From NCBI RefSeq assembly GCF_000834655.1, contig NZ_JXQQ01000048.1:1-64000 (forward strand): a stretch of DNA of 64,000 nucleotides, in the 5' to 3' direction. Below are positions 25,374 through 34,688 of this stretch, one piece after another. Each line of letters starts with the position of its first letter. Positions within the stretch are counted from its first letter, which is position 1. The notes below the pieces were generated by a model that made no database searches, was not told where the DNA came from, and worked only from the letters and a program-made list of their open reading frames with translations. Made by a program: the position numbers and the translations under genes. The stretch is from Variovorax paradoxus (GTDB lineage: Bacteria > Pseudomonadota > Gammaproteobacteria > Burkholderiales > Burkholderiaceae_C).

Positions 25374-25855
25374 GCGTCGAACTCCACCTCTCCCTCGATC
25401 TCGACCGGAATGTTGAACGGCAGCTCCGCCATGCCGACGGCGCTGCGCGCGTGCGCGCCGATGTCGGGCCCGAAGAGTTCGAGGATGAGGTCCGAGAAGC
25501 CGTTGATCACCGCCGGCTGCTTGTCGAAGCCGGGTGCCGAGGCGACCATGCCGAACACGCGCGTCCAGGCAGCGATGCGGTCGAGATCGCCCAGCGCACG
25601 CTGCAGGCTGCCGAGCATCGCCAGGGCCGTGAGGCGGGCCGATGCGTAGCCTTGCTCGACCGTCACCTCGCGGCCCAGCTTGCCCAGCGGCGCGGCGATG
25701 GTGCCGTCGGCGTTGAGCGGGCCGTGGCCCGAGACGATGGCGCGGCGGCCGATGAGCCGCACGAACTGGAAGGGCAAAACGACGCCGGGCGGCGGCGTCA
25801 CGGTCGGGGGAAGAACGAGGCCGAGCGCGGCCAGTCGTTGCTCGATGCGGGCCAT
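25370..25855 (-). CDS. RidA/YjgF-family protein
   Basis: A 161-residue member of the Rid superfamily. RidA proper hydrolyses reactive enamine/imine intermediates. This one begins RIEQRLAALGLVLPP and contains RLIGRRAIVSGHGPLNADG and the C-terminal PVEIEGEVEFDA, features of the longer Rid subgroup. The usual RidA catalytic Arg region is replaced by SAVGMAELPFNIPVEIE, where Arg is absent (HARSAVGM), so enamine deaminase activity is doubtful. It heads a three-gene operon with GNAT and VOC-DUF4440. Confidence 0.88.
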   Translation of the reverse strand: MARIEQRLAALGLVLPPTVTPPPGVVLPFQFVRLIGRRAIVSGHGPLNADGTIAAPLGKLGREVTVEQGYASARLTALAMLGSLQRALGDLDRIAAWTRVFGMVASAPGFDKQPAVINGFSDLILELFGPDIGAHARSAVGMAELPFNIPVEIEGEVEFDA

Positions 25856-25915
25856 GGCATTTCTCTCCTGTGGCGGACACGAAAAGTCCGCCGCATCTTG
25901 CCATGGCCCCGGGCG

Positions 25916-27019
25916 TCAGCCGAGTGCCGGATAGTCCGTGTAGCCCTTGGCGCCGCCGCCGTACATCGTGGCCTTGTCGAGCTCGTTCAGCGGCGCGTTC
26001 TCGCGCAGGCGGCGCACCAGGTCGGGGTTCGAGATGAAGGGCTTGCCGAAGGCGATGAGGTCGTCGCCTTCCTTCACGGCTTCGTCGGCCAGCGGCTTGT
26101 CGTAGCCGTTGTTGACCATCCATGCGCCCTTGCCGCCGGCTTCGCGGTATGCGGCCTTGAGGGCTTCGTAGTCGAAGGGACGGTCCTCGATCTCGCGCGG
26201 GCCGCCGGTGGCGCCTTCGATGATGTGGATGTAGGCCAGGTTCAGTTGCGCGAGCTGCTTGACCACGTAGGTGAAGAGCGGCTGCGGGTTGCTGTCGTGC
26301 ACGTCGTTGGCGGGCGTGACGGGCGACAGGCGGATGCCGGTCTTGCCGCCGCCGACGGCATCGACGACGGCGCGCGTGGCTTCGAGCAGCAGGCGCGCGC
26401 GGTTCTCGATGGAGCCGCCGTAGTCGTCGGTGCGCTTGTTGCTGCCGTCTTTCAGGAACTGGTCGAGCAGGTAGCCGTTGGCGCCATGCACCTCGACGCC
26501 GTCGAAGCCGGCGGTTTCCACCGCGCTGCGGGCCGCGACCGCATAGGCGTGGACGATGCCCGGCAGTTCACCGGCATCGAGCGCGCGCGGCTCGGAGGTC
26601 TCCACGAAGGTGGGCACGCCGTCCTTGATGAGCACGGTCTTGGTCTTGGCGGTGATGGCCGAGGGCGCGACGGGCTTACCGCCATCGGGTTGCAGTTCGG
26701 TGTGCGAGACGCGGCCCACGTGCCACAGCTGCACGACGATCTTGCCGTCCTTGGCATGCACCGCGTCGGTCACGCGCTTCCAGGCGTCCAGCTGCTCGGT
26801 GCCGTAGAGGCCGGGCACGTCGGAATAGCCCTGGCCCTGGTGGCTGACGGCGGTGGCTTCGGTGATCAGCAGGCCCGCGGTGGCGCGCTGCGCGTAGTAG
26901 GTGACGGCCAGCTCGGGCGGCACGGCGTTGGGCGAGCGGTTGCGCGTCAGCGGCGCCATCACGATGCGGTTGGCGAGCTTCAGGTCGCCGGCCTGTACGG
27001 GGTCGAAAAGGGTGGACAT
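25916..27019 (-). CDS. nemA: Old yellow enzyme, N-ethylmaleimide reductase type
   Basis: FMN-dependent ene-reductase using NAD(P)H to reduce activated C=C bonds, nitroaromatics and maleimides. The 367-residue TIM-barrel product has LANRIVMAPLTRNR at the FMN site, the substrate-binding His-x-x-Asn pair in EVHGANGYLLDQF, YGGSIENRARLLLE and the C-terminal GKPFISNPDLVRRL. It stands alone with a 107-bp upstream gap. The nemA symbol rests on family similarity only; no nemR-like regulator lies beside it. Confidence 0.92.
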   Translation of the reverse strand: MSTLFDPVQAGDLKLANRIVMAPLTRNRSPNAVPPELAVTYYAQRATAGLLITEATAVSHQGQGYSDVPGLYGTEQLDAWKRVTDAVHAKDGKIVVQLWHVGRVSHTELQPDGGKPVAPSAITAKTKTVLIKDGVPTFVETSEPRALDAGELPGIVHAYAVAARSAVETAGFDGVEVHGANGYLLDQFLKDGSNKRTDDYGGSIENRARLLLEATRAVVDAVGGGKTGIRLSPVTPANDVHDSNPQPLFTYVVKQLAQLNLAYIHIIEGATGGPREIEDRPFDYEALKAAYREAGGKGAWMVNNGYDKPLADEAVKEGDDLIAFGKPFISNPDLVRRLRENAPLNELDKATMYGGGAKGYTDYPALG

Positions 27020-27126
27020 CGTGAAAGAAGAGGCAGAGTTGAAACAGGCGCAAGGCTAAGCGCCCGGCGTCAACCCTGCTGTCGCACGGTTGTCCCGATT
27101 GGTGTTAGTGGCGCTGTCGGCGCTTT

Positions 27127-28959
27127 TCAGGGCACGAGGGCCTGCAACGCCGCGCTCACGCGCACCGGCATCGCCAGCAGGATCTGCCCCATGCCCTTGC
27201 CCAGCGGGTCGTTGCGCAGCGACGCCATGCCGCCCCCGCCCAGCGCCTGTTCGCAGACGAAGTTGAAGGCGTCGATGCCCGGCACCTCGTAGCGCGTGAC
27301 GCGGCCCTTGACGAGGTGCGCGAGCCAATCGGCCACTCGCGCCTCGGAGAGCTGTTTGCGCAAGACGGGCAGCAGGGCGGGGTGGCGCGCGATGACGCCG
27401 ATGTTCGAGGTGTCGCCCTTGTCCCCGCTGCGGGCCCAGGCAAGGCGGATGAGGGGCACTTCGACGGTGTCGGGGGCCTCGGGTGCGGCTGGGTGCCGCG
27501 TGGCGCCGGCGGGTCGCGGAGGGGAAACTTCGGCGACCGAAGGCGCAAGGGTGCGCGGCACATCGACGGGTTGCCCATCGATGCGCACGCGGGCCTCGAC
27601 CTGCGACTTGTCGAGCAAGAAGGCGTACTGCCGGATCGACGGCGATACCGAAGCCCGCCCGCCGCCCGCTCCCGTGGTGCCCGGAGCCCACGAGGTGCCG
27701 GCCGGCGCCACTTCGCGCGCGAACAGCTCGAGCGCCTCCTTGCGCGGATGCGTCACCGCGAGCCGCAGCACCGCCTCGCGCGTCTGCAGCACCTGTGCAT
27801 TCGCATGCGGGCCGTAGCAGGACTCGGCGCCGAGCGTTTCGATGTGCGTGGCGCTGTAGGGGCCGAAGCCGGACTGCGCGAAGAGTTCGCCGGTGCGCGC
27901 GAGGATCGCCTCGCCCGTGCGCCGTGCCTTCGCGGCCGCATCGAAGCCCACGATGGTTAGCTGCGCCGCGGTCTTGAAGCCGTCGACATAGGTCGCGCTG
28001 ACCTTGTAGCTCGCGGTCGGCGCACGGCCGCGCGCGCCGTGAACGTGCACGCGGTGTTCGCCCGCCTGTTCGATGCGCACCTGCGTGAAGTCGGCCGTCA
28101 CGTCGGGCAGGAGGTAGGCGGCGGGGTCGCCGATCTCGTAGAGCATCTGCTCGCCCACCACCGCCGGCGTGAGCTTGCCGCCGGTGCCCGCGGGCTTGGT
28201 GACGACGAAACTGCCGTCCGCGCTGCACTCGACGATCGGGTAGCCGATGTGCGGCCAGTCGGGCACGGTGTCCCAGTCGGTGTGCAGGCCTCCGGTCGCC
28301 TGGCAGCCGCACTCGATAATGTGGCCCGCGAGGCTGCCGGCGGCGAGCAGGTCGTGGTCGCCGGGCTGCCACTTGAACTCGTGCATCAGCACGCCGAGCG
28401 TGACGGCCGAGTCGACGCAGCGGCCGGTGATGACAACCTGCGCGCCCGCATCGAGCGCAGCCTGGATCGGCCGCGCGCCGAGGTACGCATTGGCGGTGAG
28501 CACGCGCTCGGGCAGCGCCGCGCCGCTCTGCAGTTCGCGCACGGGCGGCTGGGCCTGGCGCAGTTGCGGCAGCAGCGCGGATACGTCGTCGCCGCTCACC
28601 ACCGCGATCTTCAGCTCGATGCCTTGCTCTTTCGCGAGCGAGGCCAGTGCATCGGCGCAGCCTTGCGGATTCACGCCGCCCGCGTTGCTCACCACGCGGA
28701 TGCCTTGTTTCACGACATCCTCGAGCACCGATTTCATCGCGACCAACACGAAGTCCGTCGCATAGCCGAGCTCGGGTTTCTTGAGCCGCGCGCCCGCGAG
28801 GATCGACATCGTGAGTTCGGCGAGGTAGTCGAACACCAGGTAGTCGATCTGCCCGCTGGCCACGAGCTGCGGCGCGCCCACGCTGCTGTCGCCCCAGAAG
28901 CCCGAGGCGCCGCCGATGCGGACGATGCGCTCGGCGGTGCCCTTGCTGTCGTTGCTCAT
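27127..28959 (-). CDS. AtuA-family protein (DUF1446 plus AtuA-like C-terminal domain)
   Basis: A 610-residue protein. The DUF1446 part (about 1-450) contains RIGGASGFWGDSS, FDYLAELTMSIL and SNAGGVNPQGC. The C-terminal AtuA-like ferredoxin-fold (about 500-605) carries ARSGDKGDTSNIGV. AtuA is needed for acyclic terpene (citronellol/geraniol) use in Pseudomonas, but its chemistry is unresolved. Many betaproteobacterial homologues occur with acyl-CoA genes outside an atu cluster, as here. ATG 28959 overlaps the enoyl-CoA hydratase stop. No atuC/atuF carboxylase is present, so another branched acyl-CoA route is more likely. Confidence 0.88.
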   Translation of the reverse strand: MSNDSKGTAERIVRIGGASGFWGDSSVGAPQLVASGQIDYLVFDYLAELTMSILAGARLKKPELGYATDFVLVAMKSVLEDVVKQGIRVVSNAGGVNPQGCADALASLAKEQGIELKIAVVSGDDVSALLPQLRQAQPPVRELQSGAALPERVLTANAYLGARPIQAALDAGAQVVITGRCVDSAVTLGVLMHEFKWQPGDHDLLAAGSLAGHIIECGCQATGGLHTDWDTVPDWPHIGYPIVECSADGSFVVTKPAGTGGKLTPAVVGEQMLYEIGDPAAYLLPDVTADFTQVRIEQAGEHRVHVHGARGRAPTASYKVSATYVDGFKTAAQLTIVGFDAAAKARRTGEAILARTGELFAQSGFGPYSATHIETLGAESCYGPHANAQVLQTREAVLRLAVTHPRKEALELFAREVAPAGTSWAPGTTGAGGGRASVSPSIRQYAFLLDKSQVEARVRIDGQPVDVPRTLAPSVAEVSPPRPAGATRHPAAPEAPDTVEVPLIRLAWARSGDKGDTSNIGVIARHPALLPVLRKQLSEARVADWLAHLVKGRVTRYEVPGIDAFNFVCEQALGGGGMASLRNDPLGKGMGQILLAMPVRVSAALQALVP

Positions 28960-29738
28960 CGGCCGCTCCATTGCGGCTTGCGCTTCTCGCGGAAGGCGAG
29001 CTGCCCTTCGGCTGCGTCCTCGGTGAGCGCGAAGAGGCCGATCTGGCTTTCGGTGAACGCCATCGATTCCTCGAAGGCCATCGCCTCGATCTTCTTCATC
29101 GTGTAGAGGCCGCGGCGGATGGCTGCGGGCGACTTGTCGAGCATGCGGCAGAGCAGCCACTCGACGCTCTCGTCCACGTCGTCGCTCACGCGGTTGATCA
29201 ATCCATGCGCGAGCGCCTGTGCGGCGGCGATGGGCTCGCCGGTGATGCACATCTCGGTGAGCACGCGGCGCGGCAGCAGGCCGTCGAGCACGCTGAGCAC
29301 CTGCGCGGGAAAGAGGCCGACCTTCACCTCGGGCAGGCCGAACACGGCACCGCTGCTCGCCACCGCCATGTCGCACATCGCCATGATCCCCATGCCGCCC
29401 GCCATGCAGGCGCCGTTGACGCGCGCGATGAGCGGCACCGTCAACTGGCGCGCCTGGCGAAAGAGGTTGGCGAAGCCCTGGTAGGGCTCGGCGTAATCGA
29501 ACTTGAACGCGGTGCCGCTTTGCAGGTCGGCGCCCGCACAGAAAGCCCGAGTGCCGGCTCCGGTGATGACGACGGCGCGCACCGCGGCATCGCCGTTGGC
29601 GCGCGCGAGGGCATCGGACAGGCGGGCGAGCACGGCGGCGTTGATCGCGTTGCGCCGCTCCTCGCGGTCGATGGTGAGCCACATGACGGGCCCGCGCATC
29701 TCTTCGCGCAGTTCGACGGTGGGAAGGGTTTCGGCCAT
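28956..29738 (-). CDS. Enoyl-CoA hydratase/isomerase family protein
   Basis: A 260-residue crotonase-fold enzyme with RNAINAAVLARLSDAL, the oxyanion-hole segments AFCAGADLQSG and GACMAGGMGIMAMCD, and the catalytic Glu region FGLPEVKVGLFPA. It likely hydrates or isomerises an unsaturated acyl-CoA. It is translationally coupled to the AtuA-like gene downstream, and together they form a two-gene catabolic unit. A methylglutaconyl/isohexenyl-glutaconyl-type substrate would fit an AtuA partner, but this is inference. Confidence 0.92.
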   Translation of the reverse strand: MAETLPTVELREEMRGPVMWLTIDREERRNAINAAVLARLSDALARANGDAAVRAVVITGAGTRAFCAGADLQSGTAFKFDYAEPYQGFANLFRQARQLTVPLIARVNGACMAGGMGIMAMCDMAVASSGAVFGLPEVKVGLFPAQVLSVLDGLLPRRVLTEMCITGEPIAAAQALAHGLINRVSDDVDESVEWLLCRMLDKSPAAIRRGLYTMKKIEAMAFEESMAFTESQIGLFALTEDAAEGQLAFREKRKPQWSGR

Positions 29739-29790
29739 GGCGCTGGGTTCCTTCGAAGTTCTTCTGGAGTTCTGGCCGTAGCGTGACGCG

Positions 29791-29813
29791 AAAAAAAAGC
29801 CGCATCGTGCGGC
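29791..29813 (-). terminator. Intrinsic terminator after the glutathione transferase gene
   Basis: On the minus strand GCCGC-ACGAT-GCGGC (29799-29813) is a 5-bp perfect stem followed by eight T residues (complement of 29791-29798). It lies 70 bp beyond the transferase stop codon and before the enoyl-CoA hydratase start. Confidence 0.85.
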
Positions 29814-29883
29814 TTGTGGCTGAAGCGGACCGGGTTTTCCCGTAGGAGGGCCCGGTCGCTTCGCTGCTTCTGTGTGCTTCGGT

Positions 29884-30492
29884 TTACTTCAGCAGGCCTT
29901 CGGCCTTCATTGCTTCCTGCACCGCCGGACGGGCCGCGACGCGCGCATGCCAGGCCTGCACGTTGGCGAAGGGCGAGAGGTCCACGCCGGTCGGCTTGGT
30001 CCAGTTGGTCACGGTGAACAGGTAGCCGTCGGCCACGCTGAAATGCTCGCCCATCAGGTACTGCTTGTCGGCGAGCTGGCCGTCGAGCCATTCGTAGCGC
30101 GACTTGAGCTTGTCCTTGAAGATGGTCTTGGCTTCCTCGGGCATGTTCGGGTTGAACAGCGGGCTGTAGCCCTTGTGGATCTCGGTGCCGATGAAGGTGA
30201 GCCACTCCTGCAGGCGATAACGCTGCATCGTGCCGTTGGCCGGCGCGAGGTTCTTGGTGGGCGCGAGATCGGCGATGTATTGCAGGATGGCCGGGCCTTC
30301 GCGCAGGCGCGCGCCGTCGTCCAGTTCGAGCATCGGCACGTAGCCCAGCGGGTTGATGCCGTAGTAGTCGGTGCCGTCCTGCAGCTTGTGGCTCTTGGTG
30401 CTGGCCATCACGGGCTCGAAGGCGAGGCCGGCCTCGTGCAGCGCGATGTGGGGCGAGAGGGAACAGGCACCGGGCGAGTAATACAACTTCAT
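29884..30492 (-). CDS. gst: Glutathione S-transferase, beta class
   Basis: A 202-residue cytosolic GST. The N-terminal thioredoxin-fold half has the beta-class Cys10 region YYSPGACSLSPHIALHEAGL, GYVPMLELDDG and EGPAILQYIAD (glutathione-binding Glu-Gly/Ser site). The C-terminal helical domain contains LMGEHFSVADGYLF. It conjugates glutathione to electrophiles and may bind them with high affinity. Transcribed alone, with its own terminator at 29791-29813. Confidence 0.95.
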   Translation of the reverse strand: MKLYYSPGACSLSPHIALHEAGLAFEPVMASTKSHKLQDGTDYYGINPLGYVPMLELDDGARLREGPAILQYIADLAPTKNLAPANGTMQRYRLQEWLTFIGTEIHKGYSPLFNPNMPEEAKTIFKDKLKSRYEWLDGQLADKQYLMGEHFSVADGYLFTVTNWTKPTGVDLSPFANVQAWHARVAARPAVQEAMKAEGLLK

Positions 30493-30685
30493 GCGAAATG
30501 ACTCCAGGGGAAATGGATGTGGATGACGAGGTGATCTTTATGTGAAACCGAGGCGGATGCTAGCGGGTTTGAGGTCGTCGCGTTTTTGTCCTACGGCGGC
30601 TTGGGGCTCGTGACTATCGGGCGGGAGCGGCCCGCTTTCTAAGCTCCTGCCCACGGTGGGCGAGGCCTGCTGCAAGGAGTTTCGG

Positions 30686-30871
30686 ATGTTGAAGTACGCA
30701 ATCATTTTTGCGGTCATCTCCCTCGTGGCGGGCCTGCTCGGCTTCGGCGGCGTGGCTGCGGGAGCGGCCGGTATCGCCAAGCTGCTGTTCGGCTTGTTCC
30801 TCGTGTTGGCCGTGCTGTTCGTTGTGCTCGCCGCGCTGGGCGTGGGCGCTGTGAAGAAGGCGCTGGACTGA
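30686..30871 (+). CDS. DUF1328 (YtjA-type) small membrane protein
   Basis: A 61-residue protein with two membrane helices ([20 protein letters not shown] and [20 protein letters not shown]) and a Gly/Ala turn, matching DUF1328. Function is unknown; homologues are widespread and often stress-induced. AAGGAG stands 8 bases before ATG 30686. Its stop overlaps the start of a possible 48-codon frame. Confidence 0.88.
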   Translation: MLKYAIIFAVISLVAGLLGFGGVAAGAAGIAKLLFGLFLVLAVLFVVLAALGVGAVKKALD

Positions 30872-31017
30872 TGCTGCGTTTGAAGACGAAGTGGCCGCAG
30901 GCGCGGTCGCTCGACACGCTGCTGCAGAGCCCCGCGCACCGCGTGGTGCGGGTGCTGCTCGTGACGCAGACCCATTGGCAATTGCCCGAACACCGCACGC
31001 GGCGACGACAGGCCTGA
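30871..31017 (+). CDS. Possible 48-residue basic peptide
   Basis: ATG 30871 overlaps the DUF1328 stop (TGATG) and the frame runs 48 codons to 31017, ending 10 bases before the transglutaminase gene. The peptide is Arg/Leu-rich ([20 protein letters not shown] at its start) and has no recognisable domain. The tight packing argues for translation. Against it are the lack of a clear ribosome site and the unremarkable composition of its neighbours. It could equally be untranslated operon spacer. Confidence 0.35.
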   Translation: MLRLKTKWPQARSLDTLLQSPAHRVVRVLLVTQTHWQLPEHRTRRRQA

Positions 31018-31027
31018 AGAGATCCCC

Positions 31028-31915
31028 ATGCACATTTCACACATCGACGCGCAACTCGACTACGAGGTGACGGCGCCTGCGCACATGCTGCTCAACATCG
31101 AGGCCGCTCGCGCCGGCGCACAGGCGGTGGTGGAAGAGACCCTCACGATCGAGCCGCCGACCGAGATGCAGGTGTTCTGCGACGAGGGCAGCGGCAACCG
31201 CTTCATCCGCTTCGATGCCAAGCCCGGGCCGCTGAAGATCGGCTACAGGGCGACCGTGCAGCGTTCGCACGTCCACGTGCCGCTCGACTTGCGCGAGGTG
31301 CCGGTCAGCGAAGTGCCCGACGAGGTGCTGCATTACATGATGCCGACGCGCTATTGCGAATCGGACTTGATGTCCCGTTGCGCGCAGCAACTCTTCGGCG
31401 AGTTGCCGCCGGGCATCGGCCGCGTGCAGGCGATCGTCGACTGGATCCACGAGAGCATCGCCTACGAACCCGGCAGCAGCGACTCGACGACCACCGCACG
31501 CGAGGTGTTCGTGGAACGCGCGGGCGTGTGCCGTGACTTCGCGCACCTGGGCATCACCTTCTGCCGCGCGCTCAACATTCCTGCGCGGCTGGTGGTGGGT
31601 TATGTGTGGTTCGACGAGCCGCCGCAGGATTTCCATGCTGTCTTCGAAGCCTGGCTCGGTGGGCAGTGGGTGCTGTTCGATCCAACGCGCATGGCACCCG
31701 TCGACCGGCTGGTTCGTGTGGGCACGGGGCGCGACGCCAAGGACGTGGCCTTCTGCACGATCTTCGGCGCGGTGCGCATGACGGACAAGAAACTGGTGGT
31801 GCGCGAACTGCAGGACGAAAGCGTTGCACCCCCGGCCGCCCCGGCGCCGAGCGGTGCGCTGGTCGGCATCGAAAAGCCAGTGCCGGTGACACAACTCACG
31901 GAAACCGCCGCCTGA
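31028..31915 (+). CDS. Transglutaminase-like cysteine protease-fold protein
   Basis: A 295-residue protein with an N-terminal beta-rich region (to about 130) and a transglutaminase-like core. The catalytic triad is Cys in ERAGVCRDFAHLG, His in DFHAVFEAWLG and Asp in LFDPTRMAP. The usual DUF-type N-terminal domain of bacterial transglutaminase-like proteins is present (LDYEVTAPAHMLLNIEAA). The family includes peptidases and amidases; the substrate is unknown. No signal peptide, so cytosolic. Confidence 0.88.
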   Translation: MHISHIDAQLDYEVTAPAHMLLNIEAARAGAQAVVEETLTIEPPTEMQVFCDEGSGNRFIRFDAKPGPLKIGYRATVQRSHVHVPLDLREVPVSEVPDEVLHYMMPTRYCESDLMSRCAQQLFGELPPGIGRVQAIVDWIHESIAYEPGSSDSTTTAREVFVERAGVCRDFAHLGITFCRALNIPARLVVGYVWFDEPPQDFHAVFEAWLGGQWVLFDPTRMAPVDRLVRVGTGRDAKDVAFCTIFGAVRMTDKKLVVRELQDESVAPPAAPAPSGALVGIEKPVPVTQLTETAA

Positions 31916-31919
31916 CAAC

Positions 31920-31952
31920 GATAGTTTGCTATTAAATATATAGCATACTATC
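31920..31952. repeat. AT-rich palindrome (GATAGT...ACTATC)
   Basis: GATAGTTTGCTAT and its complement ATAGCATACTATC flank a TAAAT centre, giving a near-perfect inverted repeat of about 33 bp in an otherwise GC-rich region. It follows the transglutaminase stop by 5 bp and may end that transcript. It shares the GATAG/CTATC core with the hairpin at 1057-1071 and the degenerate one at 36372-36390. Confidence 0.75.
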
Positions 31953-32033
31953 CAGTCGCCACGGGCAGTGGCGGGCGGTTTGGCTTTGCCCTCTAGCTTG
32001 CCCACACAACGGGCGCAAGACGGCATCGCCGAT

Positions 32034-32039
32034 TAAAAT
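32034..32039 (+). promoter_or_regulatory. Probable -10 element for mnmG
   Basis: TAAAAT sits in the small palindrome CCGATTAAAATCGG, 53 bases before the mnmG ATG. GATTAAAATCGG is a common -10 context in Burkholderiales. No convincing -35 is visible at 17 bp. Confidence 0.5.
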
Positions 32040-32091
32040 CGGTGCCCCCTTTGCGCAGCGCACGCGTCTCAGTAGTGCGCCCCTCTTTCAA

Positions 32092-34050
32092 ATGCTGTAC
32101 CCCGAAGAATTCGATGTGATCGTCGTCGGCGGTGGCCACGCCGGCACCGAAGCCGCGCTCGCCGCTGCACGCATGGGCGCCAAGACGCTGCTGCTCTCCC
32201 ACAACATCGAGACGCTGGGGCAGATGAGCTGCAACCCGTCGATCGGCGGCATCGGCAAGGGCCATCTCGTGAAAGAGGTGGATGCGCTCGGCGGCGCGAT
32301 GGCAATTGCCACCGACGAAGCGGGCATCCAGTTCCGCATTCTCAATTCGAGCAAGGGCCCGGCCGTGCGCGCGACCCGCGCGCAGGCTGACCGCGTGCTG
32401 TACAAGGCCGCAATCCGCCATCGCCTGGAAAACCAGCCGAACCTGAGCCTGTTCCAGCAAGCGGTCGACGACCTGATGGTGGAGGGCGATCGCGTGGTGG
32501 GCGCCGTCACGCAGGTGGGCATCGCTTTCCGCGCGCGCACCGTGGTGCTGACTGCGGGCACTTTCCTCGACGGCCGCATCCACGTCGGCCTCGACAACTA
32601 CCAGGCCGGACGCGCCGGCGACCCGCCGGCAATCAGCCTGTCGGCGCGCCTGAAGGAACTGAAGCTGCCGCAAGGCCGCCTCAAGACCGGCACGCCGCCG
32701 CGGCTCGATGGCCGCAGCATCGACTTTTCGAAGTGCACCGAGCAGCCCGGCGACGGCATGCCCGGTGGGGCAGGGCCGATGCCGGTGTTCAGCTTCATGG
32801 GCCGCACCGACATGCATCCGCGCCAGATGGCCTGCTGGATCACGCACACGAATGCGCGCACGCACGACATCATCCGCTCCGGCTTCGACCGCAGCCCGAT
32901 GTTCACCGGGAAGATCGACGGTGTCGGTCCGCGCTACTGCCCGAGCGTCGAAGACAAGATCAACCGCTTTGCCGACAAGGAAAGCCACCAGATCTTTCTC
33001 GAGCCCGAAGGCCTGACGACCAACGAGTACTACCCGAACGGGATCTCGACCAGCCTGCCGTTCGACATTCAGTACCAGCTCGTGCGCTCGATGCCGGGGC
33101 TGGAGAACGCCCACATCCTGCGGCCGGGCTACGCGATCGAGTACGACTACTTCGATCCGCGCGAACTCAAGAGCAGCTTCGAAACCCGCTCGGTCAAGGG
33201 CCTGTTCTTTGCGGGGCAGATCAACGGCACGACCGGTTACGAAGAGGCGGCGGCGCAAGGCTTGTTTGCCGGCATCAACGCCGCGCTGCAATGCCGTGGC
33301 GAAGATGCCTGGCTGCCGCGCCGCGACGAAGCGTATTTGGGTGTGCTGGTCGATGACCTCATCACCAAGGGCGTGACCGAGCCGTACCGCATGTTCACCA
33401 GCCGCGCCGAGTTCCGCCTGCAACTGCGCGAGGACAACGCCGACATGCGCCTGACCGAAGCAGGGCGCAAGCTGGGCTTGGTGGACGATGCGCGCTGGGA
33501 CGCTTTCAGCCGAAAGCGCGACGCTGTTTCACGTGAAACAGAGCGCCTCAAGTCGATCTGGGTGAATCCGCGCAACCTGCCGGCGGCCGAGTCGGAGCGG
33601 GTGCTAGGCAAGGCTATCGAGCACGAATACAACCTCGCCGACCTGCTGCGCCGTCCTGATGTGAACTACGAAACGCTCATGTCCCTGGATGGCGGCAAGT
33701 ACAGTGCCGCGTCGACTTTGAGCGGAACAGAGATCGAGCAGATTGAGATCTCAGCCAAGTATTCGGGCTACATCGAGCGCCAGCACGACGAAGTGGAGCG
33801 CGCTGCCCATTTCGAAAATCTGCGCCTGCCTGCCGATTTCGACTACGGGCAGGTCAAGGCGCTGAGCTTTGAAGTGCGCCAGAAGCTGGACAAGCACCGG
33901 CCTGAAACTCTGGGCTTGGCTTCGCGTATCTCCGGCGTCACGCCCGCGGCCATTTCGCTCTTGATGATCCATCTGCGCAAGGGCGGCCACAAAGCCTTCG
34001 CCCGTGATGCCGCCACGGAAGCAGCCACCGAGCCGCAGTCCGCAGGATGA
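32092..34050 (+). CDS. mnmG: tRNA U34 modification enzyme MnmG (GidA)
   Basis: FAD-dependent subunit of the MnmEG complex that installs the carboxymethylaminomethyl group on wobble uridine of several tRNAs. The 652-residue product has the Rossmann FAD motif [22 protein letters not shown], the conserved [35 protein letters not shown] and the C-terminal helical tail. It overlaps rsmG by 4 bp (ATGA). A perfect parS site lies inside its coding sequence at 33525-33540. mnmG-rsmG-parAB is the classic origin-proximal order. Confidence 0.97.
   Translation: MLYPEEFDVIVVGGGHAGTEAALAAARMGAKTLLLSHNIETLGQMSCNPSIGGIGKGHLVKEVDALGGAMAIATDEAGIQFRILNSSKGPAVRATRAQADRVLYKAAIRHRLENQPNLSLFQQAVDDLMVEGDRVVGAVTQVGIAFRARTVVLTAGTFLDGRIHVGLDNYQAGRAGDPPAISLSARLKELKLPQGRLKTGTPPRLDGRSIDFSKCTEQPGDGMPGGAGPMPVFSFMGRTDMHPRQMACWITHTNARTHDIIRSGFDRSPMFTGKIDGVGPRYCPSVEDKINRFADKESHQIFLEPEGLTTNEYYPNGISTSLPFDIQYQLVRSMPGLENAHILRPGYAIEYDYFDPRELKSSFETRSVKGLFFAGQINGTTGYEEAAAQGLFAGINAALQCRGEDAWLPRRDEAYLGVLVDDLITKGVTEPYRMFTSRAEFRLQLREDNADMRLTEAGRKLGLVDDARWDAFSRKRDAVSRETERLKSIWVNPRNLPAAESERVLGKAIEHEYNLADLLRRPDVNYETLMSLDGGKYSAASTLSGTEIEQIEISAKYSGYIERQHDEVERAAHFENLRLPADFDYGQVKALSFEVRQKLDKHRPETLGLASRISGVTPAAISLLMIHLRKGGHKAFARDAATEAATEPQSAG
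33525..33540. other. parS: parS centromere site, perfect 16-mer
   Basis: TGTTTCACGTGAAACA is identical to the canonical ParB-binding palindrome. It lies inside mnmG, 3.4 kb from parB, so the chromosome partition system and its site are close together. Confidence 0.95.
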
Positions 34051-34688
34051 GCGCGCCCATCGATACGCTGCGCGAAGGCGCTGCAGCGCTCGGCGTTGCG
34101 TTGTCTGGTCGCCAAGCCGAGCAACTGTTGGCCTACGGCACGCTGATGCTGAAGTGGAACAAGGTCTACAACCTGACAGCGGTGCGCGATCCGGCCGGGG
34201 TGATGACGCACCACCTGCTCGACAGCTTGGCCGTCATTGCACCGCTGCAGCGGCAATATCCGGAGAAGGGCAAGCTTCTCGACGTGGGCTCGGGCGCCGG
34301 ACTGCCGGGTGTGATCATCGCGATCATGCGGCCGGACATCGATGTGAGCTGCCTGGATGCGGTCGCCAAGAAGGCCGCCTTTGTCCAGCAAGTGGCTGCG
34401 GAGCTCGAACTGCCCAATCTCCGTGGGCTGCATGCACGGGTCGAACTGCTGGAGGGCAGCTACAACGTGGTCAGCTCGCGCGCATTCGCTTCGTTGCCGG
34501 ATTTCTTCAATGGCTCGAAGCAACTGCTGGCACCGGATGGCGTCTGGCTCGCCATGAAGGGCAAGAATCCCAGCGACGAACTCGCGGGTCTACCTCCAGA
34601 AGTGGCTGTGTTTCACGTGGAACAACTGGTGGTTCCGGGCCTTGATGCCGAGCGCTGCATCGTCTGGGCGCGCAAAGACCCCGTCTGA
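34047..34688 (+). CDS. rsmG: 16S rRNA G527 N7-methyltransferase RsmG (GidB)
   Basis: Methylates G527 of 16S rRNA using S-adenosylmethionine; its loss gives low-level streptomycin resistance. The 213-residue product has the Rossmann-like SAM site [32 protein letters not shown] and [14 protein letters not shown]. It is translationally coupled to mnmG. A one-mismatch parS lies near its 3' end. Confidence 0.96.
   Translation: MSAPIDTLREGAAALGVALSGRQAEQLLAYGTLMLKWNKVYNLTAVRDPAGVMTHHLLDSLAVIAPLQRQYPEKGKLLDVGSGAGLPGVIIAIMRPDIDVSCLDAVAKKAAFVQQVAAELELPNLRGLHARVELLEGSYNVVSSRAFASLPDFFNGSKQLLAPDGVWLAMKGKNPSDELAGLPPEVAVFHVEQLVVPGLDAERCIVWARKDPV
34609..34624. other. parS: Second parS-like site, one mismatch
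   Basis: TGTTTCACGTGGAACA differs from the canonical palindrome at one base (A to G at position 12). It is inside rsmG, 1.08 kb from the perfect site, which makes a paired ParB loading zone likely. Confidence 0.8.

Noticed and set aside
27127-29738. A complete acyclic-terpene (atu) catabolic cluster
   Set aside because: Only an AtuA-like gene and an enoyl-CoA hydratase are present; the carboxylase and dehydrogenase genes of the atu pathway are absent.
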